This document shows, one piece after another, positions 57,424 to 64,000 of a stretch of DNA of 64,000 nucleotides. Below the pieces are notes generated by a model. It saw only the letters and a program-made list of their open reading frames with translations, made no database searches and was not told where the DNA came from. Within the stretch, counting starts at the first letter, position 1, and each line of letters begins with the position of its first letter. A program made the translations under genes and the position numbers. The DNA comes from Chitinophagales bacterium (GTDB lineage Bacteria; Bacteroidota; Bacteroidia; Chitinophagales; Chitinophagaceae): contig JACJXQ010000008.1 of the NCBI GenBank assembly GCA_020636495.1, positions 310,001 through 374,000 on the forward strand, written 5' to 3'.

Positions 57424-60105
57424 ATGAGGGTTTTAATATTATCGGCGATATTGCTTTCAATATGCGGCATTTGCCAGGCACAATTTTTCAGTGGTTCATA
57501 TACCGGTAACGGCTCTTCACAATCTATTACGGCACCGGGTTTTCAGCCGGACATCGTTATAATAAAAAGAGGAGCCACGTCGGGTACAGGCCAAACGGCA
57601 GTCGTTCGCACGGCTACAATGAGCACAACTATTGATATGAGTTCCGCTACCAGTGCTACAGACCGTATCACAGGATTTACGTCAAGCGGATTTACAATTG
57701 GTGCTTCGGCTAATGTAAATACAAGTTCTGATGTGTATCACTATGTAGCCATCAAAGCGGTATCTGGTGAAATTGAATTGGGTACCTATACCGGAAACGG
57801 AACGGACAACCGCAATATTACAGGCGTTAGCTTTCAGCCTGACTTTGTCTGGGTCTTGTCTCCGGGCCAGCAATGTGTGTGGCGCACCTCTTCTATGACC
57901 GGAGATAATAGTATCACCTTCAATTCGTTTTCACAGACGGCAAACTGGATACAGGCGATCAATAGTAATGGTTTCCAGGTGGGTGATGATGCAAAGGTTA
58001 ATGCTTCGAGTACCGGATATAATTATGTCGCCGTCAAATCTGTAAGTGGAAAATTTGCTGTTGGTAGCTATACCGGTGATGGCAATGACAACAGGTCGAT
58101 AACTGGTTTCGGATTAACTCCGGGATTTGTAGTAGTGAAACGGGGCGATGGTGCCACCACAGGTGCAATGAAATCGACCAGTACAGGAACTACTACAGAC
58201 ATTACACTGATACCCAATGCTACCAATTCTGTAACAGATGCCATACAGCAATTGCTGACTAATGGTATAGAGATAGGTACTACGTCACGCGTTAACACCA
58301 GCAGTGGAACCTACTATTGGTTTGCGTTTGGTGAGATTTCAACCAATATATGGAATGGTACTGCATGGAGCGGTGGAACTCCCACATCTTCAAGTGATGT
58401 TGAGATAGCATCAAGCACTACGCCGGGTTCATTTACATGCAGGGACATCACTATTAACAGTGGCATTTCTCTTACTTTGGGAAGTGGTGTAACAGCTAAT
58501 ATTTATGGCGATGTAACAAATGACGGCAATGGAATAAGCGGCGCGGGCAATCTTACTTTTTCTAAAACAGGAACAGCAGGTATATCAGGTAATGCAATTA
58601 CCGTAAAAGGAACTGTAACGGTCAGTTCAGGTTGTACATTATCTACAGGCGGCCTGCTGACCATTGGCTCAGACGCCAGTAATACCGGCAGCATTGCGGG
58701 CCCTTCAGCGGGAGGTTACCTTTCCGGGAATGTTACAATGCAACGCTACATACCCGGTAAACGCGCATTCCGTTTCCTGGGTCACCCGTTCAGCACCTCA
58801 CAGGCGCTCACAACATTGACGGATGATATTGACATAACAGGGAGCAGTGGAGCGACCAACGGCTTCACAACAACAACAACCAATAACCCATCTGCTTTCT
58901 GGTTCGACGTAAGTGCCGCAGACAATTCTACATCGGGCAATAATCCCGGCTGGACGCCATTTACAAATACCAACGGTGTTAGCGCCAATAGCTGGGATCA
59001 ATATGAATTGATGCGCATATTGGTGCGTGGCGCGATTGGTGAAGGCCTGGCAGGAGGTACATACAGCCCTTCGGCAGTTACGCTGGATATGACAGGTGTG
59101 GTGAACCAGGGTACACAGGTGGTTACGCTCACCAAAGGGTCGGGTTCCAATTTTGTTTCATGTGGTAATCCTTTCCCAGGTCCGGTAGATATGCAGAATG
59201 TAGCTAAGGGAGCAAATATAGGAGCAAACTATTATGTTTGGGATGCTACATCAGGTGTTGCGGGTGCATATGTTACCAATCCTTTTACTCTGTCATATAA
59301 CTTGCCGGCTTTTGCTGCATTGTTTACAACAGCTACGGCCAACTCATCTAACACCTTGACATTTGAAGAGGCTGATAAAGTAACATCAGGAGCCTCGTTG
59401 TTTAAAAAGACTGCACCCGGTAATTGGGTAGAGCTGCTCATCTCAGATAGTACAATACAATGGGACAGGTTGCTCATCAACCTGGATAACAATGCCATGG
59501 ATGTACAGGACAATCTGGATGGAGAAAAACTATATAATCCGGGGCTTGATTTCTTCACCTTGTCCAAAGATGAAGTACGACTGGCAGTAGACGTTCGTCC
59601 TTATAATGACGGAGCAGCTATTCCGCTTGGTTTAACTGCCTACAACCGATACAACCGATACGTAATAACAACCGGGATGTTCGACATTCCGGCAGGTACA
59701 AAACTATTCTTGCATGACAAATACCTGAATGTAAAACAAGAACTGAAAACAGGTTTTGCGTATTGGTTCGATGTCACCAGTGACACTGCATCACAGGGCA
59801 ACAATCGCTTTGAGATAAATATGGTAGGCAAAGCAGCAGGTTTGACAACAACAGGAAATATTGATCCGGATATACTAATAATTCCTAACCCTGCTGATAA
59901 GGACGTGAAAATATCCTTCAAAAAATCAGGAAGCAAAGCGCAACTGAAGTTATTGAGTATCACAGGACAGGTATTGATGACAAAAGAAATGACAGGAAAT
60001 ACAGGCAGCATTATTCTGCCTTTGCTCAATATTCCGGCAGGGGTATACTTTATTCAGGTGCAAAGCAACAATACACAGTTTACAGAAAAACTAATCAAAC
60101 AGTAA
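57424..60105 (+). CDS. Secreted T9SS type A cargo with DUF7483-like repeats
   Basis: Encodes 893 residues. The signal peptide ends ICQAQ. Three N-terminal repeats of about 95 residues begin GSYTGNGSSQSI / GTYTGNGTDNRNI / GSYTGDGNDNRSI, each with a FQPDIVIIKRG-like strand. A parallel-beta-like Gly/Thr-rich middle (GNLTFSKTGTAGISGNAITV) and a beta-rich module follow, then the type A T9SS tail IIPNPADKDVKISFKKSG ... NIPAGVYFIQVQSN. Probably a surface or secreted protein; target unknown. A PID-CTERM-like small protein follows 16 nt after its stop. Confidence 0.8.
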   Translation: MRVLILSAILLSICGICQAQFFSGSYTGNGSSQSITAPGFQPDIVIIKRGATSGTGQTAVVRTATMSTTIDMSSATSATDRITGFTSSGFTIGASANVNTSSDVYHYVAIKAVSGEIELGTYTGNGTDNRNITGVSFQPDFVWVLSPGQQCVWRTSSMTGDNSITFNSFSQTANWIQAINSNGFQVGDDAKVNASSTGYNYVAVKSVSGKFAVGSYTGDGNDNRSITGFGLTPGFVVVKRGDGATTGAMKSTSTGTTTDITLIPNATNSVTDAIQQLLTNGIEIGTTSRVNTSSGTYYWFAFGEISTNIWNGTAWSGGTPTSSSDVEIASSTTPGSFTCRDITINSGISLTLGSGVTANIYGDVTNDGNGISGAGNLTFSKTGTAGISGNAITVKGTVTVSSGCTLSTGGLLTIGSDASNTGSIAGPSAGGYLSGNVTMQRYIPGKRAFRFLGHPFSTSQALTTLTDDIDITGSSGATNGFTTTTTNNPSAFWFDVSAADNSTSGNNPGWTPFTNTNGVSANSWDQYELMRILVRGAIGEGLAGGTYSPSAVTLDMTGVVNQGTQVVTLTKGSGSNFVSCGNPFPGPVDMQNVAKGANIGANYYVWDATSGVAGAYVTNPFTLSYNLPAFAALFTTATANSSNTLTFEEADKVTSGASLFKKTAPGNWVELLISDSTIQWDRLLINLDNNAMDVQDNLDGEKLYNPGLDFFTLSKDEVRLAVDVRPYNDGAAIPLGLTAYNRYNRYVITTGMFDIPAGTKLFLHDKYLNVKQELKTGFAYWFDVTSDTASQGNNRFEINMVGKAAGLTTTGNIDPDILIIPNPADKDVKISFKKSGSKAQLKLLSITGQVLMTKEMTGNTGSIILPLLNIPAGVYFIQVQSNNTQFTEKLIKQ
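57493..58330 (+). repeat. Three DUF7483-like coding repeats
   Basis: Repeat starts (G-[ST]-Y-T-G-[ND]-G) lie at 57493, 57781 and 58063, spaced 288 and 282 nt. Each shows the same strand pattern with YVAIK-like or YVAVK-like ends and a TSS.YHYV core. Confidence 0.7.
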
Positions 60106-60121
60106 CAGGTAAAAAACAGAT

Positions 60122-60334
60122 ATGTATACGATCAGCACAAAATTAAAAGTTATTCTGGTTCTTGTGGGTGCTCTTTGTTTTTCGGTTACCGTAGCTCTTG
60201 CACAGGGACCCGGTTTTGATGAGGATGTAGAAGATGTACCCGTACCGTTTGACGGAGGTGTGACTTTTATTACCGCTTTAGCAGCAGGATATGGCATTAA
60301 AAAGATCAGGGAACATAAAGAAAAAACTAAATAA
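60122..60334 (+). CDS. Small PID-CTERM-like sorting-tail protein
   Basis: Encodes 70 residues: a signal peptide or helix (VILVLVGALCFSVTVALAQ), a short acidic spacer (GFDEDVEDV), then VPFDGGVTFITALAAGYGIKKIREHKEKTK. The last part matches the PID-CTERM pattern of Bacteroidota (P-[IF]-D-G-G, hydrophobic helix, basic tail). Such tails are thought to be recognised by a dedicated membrane sorting or processing system; none is in the window. It directly follows a T9SS cargo gene. Confidence 0.7.
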   Translation: MYTISTKLKVILVLVGALCFSVTVALAQGPGFDEDVEDVPVPFDGGVTFITALAAGYGIKKIREHKEKTK

Positions 60335-60522
60335 CAGGCCTTACGTGTATACTGACAGTTACTAATATAATGAAGCAAATGCAACACATATATACAGAAA
60401 AGCATCGTTAAACAACTAATTCAGGTCATTTACTAACTCGGGACAAAATACCATTGATTTATTACGATTTTGTGTTAGTTATCAGGTTTGTTGCTGCAAA
60501 CCATATCTAAAAAACACAAGTG

Positions 60523-60630
60523 ATGAAACTGAATGCAGTAATACTTATACTCTTTGCAAGCAACCTTATCGTACTGGGCGTAGCGGCCTATTATATTCTA
60601 CGCATTATATCAGGATACTACGGTTCGTAA
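60523..60630 (+). CDS. Short membrane peptide (35 aa), candidate
   Basis: ATG at 60523 to TAA at 60630 encodes MKLNAVILILFASNLIVLGV followed by AAYYILRIISGYYGS. It is a single hydrophobic helix with a short basic/aromatic end, and a strong terminator follows 28 nt later, which suggests a real small transcript. No homologue is known to me. Confidence 0.5.
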   Translation: MKLNAVILILFASNLIVLGVAAYYILRIISGYYGS

Positions 60631-60658
60631 GTAAAAGTCTTTTTTGTTATAGTCAATT

Positions 60659-60683
60659 GCCCTGCTTTAAGCGGGGCTTTTTT
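60659..60683 (+). terminator. Terminator after the 35 aa gene
   Basis: GCCCTGCTT / AGCGGGGC (60659-60667, 60670-60677) with a G-U pair, followed by TTTTTT. Confidence 0.8.
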
Positions 60684-60820
60684 GTGTCGGGTATAGACAT
60701 TTCCGTTTCGCAAGGGGGCTTCGGTATGATAACTCTTAAAAAAGTCTATTTATCCTGTGCACCCGATAACAATGGGAGACGATCCGGGCAATTAAATTTT
60801 ATAATTATAAATAAATGACG

Positions 60821-60828
60821 TATATTTG
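60821..60828 (+). promoter_or_regulatory. -7 promoter element (TATATTTG) of leader A
   Basis: An exact TAnnTTTG match in the context ACGTATATTTGCT, the same as in leader B (13416-13423). Confidence 0.5.
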
Positions 60829-60839
60829 CTATTAATGAA

Positions 60840-61227
60840 ATAACCCTGAGCACATGAAAAGTACACATATGACGAACAGAATTGCTTTCAGTTCCGCCCC
60901 GGCGGGACTTTTTTATGAATTGTTAAGTACAACACGTTTACCGTTTTACTTAACATTACTTAACAATCTGAATGCAATTGTCTCTTTATCAATTGTTTAC
61001 AAAGATCGGATGTTGCTTTCAGTTAAACCTCGGTTTAAATTACTTAACAATTTAGCGTCAGCAACCTTAGTAAGACCAATGAAAAGGCATAATTATAGAA
61101 TGAATTTGCCTTGTTGCCCCTTTAACATATTAACCTTTTAATCATAATGGAACCCAACGTCAATAAATCCTTAAAAACCCTTTGAAAACATAGTAATATG
61201 CTATTTTTACGCCTCTATAGCGAAACG
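60840..61227 (+). promoter_or_regulatory. Structured leader (copy A) upstream of manC
   Basis: From the -7 element, about 60 nt lead to a terminator-like hairpin (60891-60914). Then about 150 nt follow with TTGTTAAGTA (60920) and TACTTAACA/ACTTAACAA (60947, 60958), TTGCTTTCAGTTAAACC near 61012, and AT-rich sequence to the manC start. Hairpin and downstream part closely match leader B in sequence and layout. The frame 60854-61141 here is not treated as a gene. It may regulate manC or be a dispersed element. The 60631-60839 stretch holds the terminator above and nothing else seen. Confidence 0.6.
60891..60914 (+). terminator. Terminator-like hairpin inside leader A
   Basis: GTTCCGCC-CC-GGCGGGAC (one G-U pair) followed by TTTTTT. 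It is equivalent to the hairpin at 13284-13307 and likewise precedes rather than follows the gene. Confidence 0.65.
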
Positions 61228-62313
61228 ATGAACGAGAAAAACAATTATGTGGCCATTATGGCCGGAGGAATAGGTAGCCGTTTCTGGCCCGTGAGCCGTA
61301 CCAGCTACCCGAAACAATTTCTGGATCTGCTTGGCACGGGCCGCTCACTGATACAGTGGACCTACCACAGGTTCAAGAATATTGTGCCGCAGGAAAATAT
61401 ATACTTCATTACCAATGAGAGTTATATCAACACCCTGAAGGAGCAGATACCCGAGGTGAGCATGGATAACATCATCAGCGAACCTTCCCGTAAGAATACC
61501 AGCCCTTGTGCGGCATACTTTGCCCACAAGATGATGGCCATGAACCCGGATGCCAACATTATCATGTCGCCGGCCGATCACCTGATCATGGACGAGAAGG
61601 CTTTTGAGAAAACAGCCAAAGATGCGCTGGAATACGTATCAAATCACGACGCCCTGCTGACGCTCGGCATCAAGCCTACCCGCCCCGATACGGGTTACGG
61701 CTATATACAGCACGACCTGCAAGAGGATATCAACAAGGTGTTCAAGGTGAAGACCTTTACCGAAAAACCGTCGCTGGAGCTGGCGCAGACCTTCATCAAA
61801 AGCGGCGACTTCCTCTGGAACTCAGGCATATTCGTATGGAATGTAAAGACCATTATGGAAGCGCTGGCCAAACACCAGCCTGAGTTGAATGAGGTGTTCA
61901 TGCAGGCAGACAGTGTTTATAATACTCCGAAGGAGCATGATGTGATCAGCAGCCTGTATGCACAATGCACCAACATTTCTATCGACTATGGTATAATGGA
62001 AAAGGCCAAGAATGTATACGTGATACCTTCTTACTTCGGTTGGTCAGACCTCGGTACATGGGAGTCTGCCTACGAGAATTCTGAAAAAGACTACCTGGGT
62101 AACGCTGTGTACGGTAAGAATGTAATGGTGATAGACGCCAGTGAGTGTATGATAAAAGCACCCGATAACAAACTGGTGGTACTGCAAGGCCTGGAAGAGT
62201 GTGTGGTGATAGATACGGAGGATGTACTGTTGATATGCCAGCGCAGCCGCGAGCAACAGATAAAAGATTATGTTGCCGAAGTAAAACGCAACAAAGGAGA
62301 TAAATATTTGTAA
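61228..62313 (+). CDS. manC: Mannose-1-phosphate guanylyltransferase
   Basis: Encodes 361 residues from ATG 61228 (MNEKNNYVAIMAGGIGSRFW); ATG 61198 is in frame but yields an odd N-terminus. It makes GDP-mannose from GTP and mannose-1-phosphate for surface polysaccharide or glycoprotein. The nucleotidyltransferase motif is GGIGSRFWPVSRTSYPKQFL, with EPSRKNTSPC, SPADHLI, FTEKPS and SIDYGIMEKAKNVYVIP following. The C-terminal phosphomannose-isomerase domain of bifunctional ManC is absent. It is transcribed behind leader A and is 3 nt from the aminotransferase. Confidence 0.93.
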   Translation: MNEKNNYVAIMAGGIGSRFWPVSRTSYPKQFLDLLGTGRSLIQWTYHRFKNIVPQENIYFITNESYINTLKEQIPEVSMDNIISEPSRKNTSPCAAYFAHKMMAMNPDANIIMSPADHLIMDEKAFEKTAKDALEYVSNHDALLTLGIKPTRPDTGYGYIQHDLQEDINKVFKVKTFTEKPSLELAQTFIKSGDFLWNSGIFVWNVKTIMEALAKHQPELNEVFMQADSVYNTPKEHDVISSLYAQCTNISIDYGIMEKAKNVYVIPSYFGWSDLGTWESAYENSEKDYLGNAVYGKNVMVIDASECMIKAPDNKLVVLQGLEECVVIDTEDVLLICQRSREQQIKDYVAEVKRNKGDKYL

Positions 62314-62316
62314 TAG

Positions 62317-63471
62317 ATGAACCTGCCCGTAAAACATTCAGCAAAAGGAACAACCATCTTCACGGTGATGAGCGCACTGGCTACTGAGCACAACGCCATC
62401 AACCTGTCTCAGGGCTTTCCTGATTTCCCGGTAGACGAGAAGCTGGGTGTGCTGTTGGGCGAGTCGGTGCAGAAAGGGTTCAATCAATATGCCCCCATGA
62501 CAGGGCTGCCCATGCTCAGGGAAGCAATAGCTGCTGATGTGCAGCGTCGTTACAATACCCCGGTTGATGCGAACGATGTGACGGTAACCCCCGGCGCAAC
62601 TTATGGCATCTACACTGCCTTTACCTCTATCCTGCAAAAAGGCGATGAGGTAATAGTACTGGAGCCTGCATACGACAGTTACATCCCGAACATAGAAACG
62701 AATGGCGCGGTAGTGGTTTCTGTTCCGTTATCAGCACCTATGTTCACGGTCGATTGGAACAAGGTAAAAGACGCTATTACGGATAAGACCCGTGCTATAA
62801 TCATCAATACCCCGCACAACCCCACAGGTGCGGTATGGACCAAAGAAGACTGGGACAGCCTGGCAGAGATACTCCGCGGCACTGATATCATCCTGCTGTC
62901 TGACGAAGTGTATGAGCAACTGGTTTTCGATGGCAAACAACATCATAGCGTATTACAGCACGAAGAGTTAAGGCAGCGCAGTTTTGCTATCTACTCTTTC
63001 GGTAAAGTATATCATAATACAGGCTGGAAAATGGGCTTCGTTATTGCGCCGCCGCAATTGTCGGCAGCCTTCCGGAGTATCCACCAGTTCCTGGTATTCT
63101 CTGTCAATACACCTGCGCAGTATGCACTGGCGCAATACCTGTCGCAACCCGTTTTGCCCGACGTAGCCAATATGATGCAGCGCAAGAGGGATTACTTCCT
63201 CGACCTGCTGAAAGACACGCCGTTCAAGGTACACCAACCTGCTGGCGGTAGTTACTTCCAGACGGTAGATTACAGCCGAATCAGCGATATGCCGGATACG
63301 GAGTTTGCTAAATGGCTGACAGTAGAACATGGTGTGGCGACGATACCCATAAGTGTTTTCTACAGCAATAAGCAGGACGACAGGATCATACGTTTCTGCT
63401 TCGCCAAAAAAGAGGAAACACTCAAAGCCGCGGTAGATAAGCTGTCTGTTATCAAGATGCCCACGTTATAG
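62317..63471 (+). CDS. PLP-dependent aminotransferase (methionine aminotransferase-like)
   Basis: Encodes 384 residues, class I/II aminotransferase fold. Family blocks are NLSQGFPDFPVDE, VTPGATYGIYTAFTSI, LEPAYDSYIPNIE, NTPHNPTGAVW, LLSDEVYEQLVFDG, and the PLP-binding SFGKVYHNTGWKMGF. This is the YbdL/kynurenine aminotransferase subgroup, which often acts on methionine or other amino acids. It is probably co-transcribed with manC by the 3 nt gap, but a functional link is not obvious. Its 3' end overlaps the convergent TauE gene by 6 nt. Confidence 0.9.
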   Translation: MNLPVKHSAKGTTIFTVMSALATEHNAINLSQGFPDFPVDEKLGVLLGESVQKGFNQYAPMTGLPMLREAIAADVQRRYNTPVDANDVTVTPGATYGIYTAFTSILQKGDEVIVLEPAYDSYIPNIETNGAVVVSVPLSAPMFTVDWNKVKDAITDKTRAIIINTPHNPTGAVWTKEDWDSLAEILRGTDIILLSDEVYEQLVFDGKQHHSVLQHEELRQRSFAIYSFGKVYHNTGWKMGFVIAPPQLSAAFRSIHQFLVFSVNTPAQYALAQYLSQPVLPDVANMMQRKRDYFLDLLKDTPFKVHQPAGGSYFQTVDYSRISDMPDTEFAKWLTVEHGVATIPISVFYSNKQDDRIIRFCFAKKEETLKAAVDKLSVIKMPTL

Positions 63472-64000
63472 GTAGTCGGAACTCAGCTTGATGATCAGTG
63501 CGATGGAGATAACGATAAAGAATACCCGCACGAATGAGCTGCCCTTCTTGATGGCCATATGCGCCCCGGCATAGTTGCCAGTCATATTGCATAGCGCAAC
63601 GGGTATGGCAATATGCCACATCACAAAACCTTTGGAGATGAAGAATATCAGCGCTCCGATATTGGCCGTTACATTAATAACCTTTGCATTGGCTGATGCA
63701 TGCAGAAAATCATACCCGAACAGGATGATAAATGCGAAGACAAGAAAGCTGCCGGTACCCGGCCCTATCAGTCCTTCGTACAAGCCAAGTATACCCCCTG
63801 TGGCAATAGCGGAAATATAATACCGCGCCGGTGTAAGCGTCTTTACGGCATGCACCATGCCAAGTTGTTTTTTAAAAACGGTATAAGCCAGCACCAGTAC
63901 CAATGCCCCGATGATAAAAGGCATGAACTGCTCTTTATGAATGAAGCTGACTAATAGCGCCCCGGCAAATGATGCAATGAAAGAAGAAATAATCGCCGGG
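63466..64000 (-). CDS. TauE/SafE-family permease, cut by the window edge
   Basis: The visible part holds at least 178 codons in one open frame from the window end to the stop at 63466, so the true start lies beyond 64000. The chain includes FAGALLVSFIHKEQFMPFIIGALVL..., GGILGLYEGLIGPGTGSFLVFAFI, the NAKVINVTANIGALIFFI segment, and MTGNYAGAHMAIKKGSSFVR, all typical of the C-terminal half of TauE/SafE exporters. The ATG at 63924 is internal. It is distinct in sequence from the TauE protein at 19.6 kb. Confidence 0.85.
   Translation of the reverse strand, partial: PAIISSFIASFAGALLVSFIHKEQFMPFIIGALVLVLAYTVFKKQLGMVHAVKTLTPARYYISAIATGGILGLYEGLIGPGTGSFLVFAFIILFGYDFLHASANAKVINVTANIGALIFFISKGFVMWHIAIPVALCNMTGNYAGAHMAIKKGSSFVRVFFIVISIALIIKLSSDYL

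Noticed and set aside
57424..60105. Prophage remnant based on DUF7483-like repeats
   Set aside because: A signal peptide and T9SS tail are present, and there are no phage structural, replication or integrase genes nearby.
60854..61141. 95-codon plus-strand frame before manC
   Set aside because: It is similar to the rejected extension at 12962-13345 because the DNA is repeated. Its frame contains the terminator hairpin and does not resemble a protein family.
1..64000. tRNA, rRNA, CRISPR arrays, insertion sequences, toxin-antitoxin pairs
   Set aside because: I looked for these and saw no convincing cloverleaf tRNA, spacer-repeat array, transposase or paired short toxin genes. Very small RNAs cannot be excluded by eye.

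Overview
The window reads as chromosomal DNA of a Bacteroidota bacterium, most likely in or near the Chitinophagaceae. The evidence is four proteins with type IX secretion (T9SS) or gliding-type C-terminal sorting domains and one with a probable PID-CTERM sorting tail; repeated TAnnTTTG -7 promoter elements with little Shine-Dalgarno signal; DUF2480, a FeoA-tailed DtxR regulator and a split-type MetH; and FkbM and ManC sugar/surface functions. There is no phage, insertion sequence, CRISPR array, rRNA or tRNA gene that I can see. Most genes are ordinary housekeeping or cell-surface genes.

Layout. 0-7.6 kb: a secreted protein, then dgt-queA-nadC-lipid kinase on the plus strand, a beta carbonic anhydrase and an FAH-family hydrolase. 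7.6-17.7 kb: a membrane PAS sensor resembling ethylene receptors, a solitary feoB, a large T9SS adhesin behind a structured leader, a repeat-rich 0.75 kb gap, an FkbM methyltransferase, and a thioredoxin facing an HxlR-type regulator. 17.7-25.3 kb: an M2-type metallopeptidase lipoprotein, then a compact molybdenum-cofactor locus in two convergent arms (TauE-moaD-moaE against moaA-moeA-moaC-mobA-moeB). 25.4-30.1 kb: small secreted and membrane proteins, a DtxR regulator, DUF2480 and a PpiD/SurA-like periplasmic foldase. 30.1-30.6 kb: a 511 bp AT-rich gap with DnaA-box-like 9-mers. 30.6-42.6 kb: nadA, a PA-domain T9SS protein, an amidohydrolase lipoprotein, three tandem outer-membrane-like paralogues, mnmG, recX, apaG and typA. 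42.8-51.9 kb: two giant tandem-duplicated adhesins. 52-64 kb: a homocysteine methyltransferase half-protein, clpC, a STAS protein, rnz, another T9SS protein, small proteins, manC, an aminotransferase and a TauE protein cut by the window edge.

The most interesting signal is positional. Three exact copies of the palindrome GTTCCACGTGGAAC, a canonical form of the ParB-binding site parS, lie within 0.8 kb at 35.4-36.2 kb, with a near copy inside mnmG. About 5 kb to the left is the AT-rich ppiD/nadA gap with DnaA-box-like motifs. Genes are mainly on the minus strand to its left and on the plus strand to its right. Together these suggest that the window spans the chromosome replication origin and its partition centre. 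This is inference, testable by cumulative GC skew and ParB/DnaA binding.

A second candidate novelty is a leader shared by two unrelated genes: the T9SS adhesin at 11.0-13.0 kb (minus) and manC at 61.2 kb (plus). Both have a TATATTTG promoter element, a terminator-like GC hairpin with a T run, and about 150 nt of conserved sequence with ACTTAAC repeats about 300 nt before the start codon. It could be a cis-acting regulatory RNA, an attenuator or a dispersed intergenic element.
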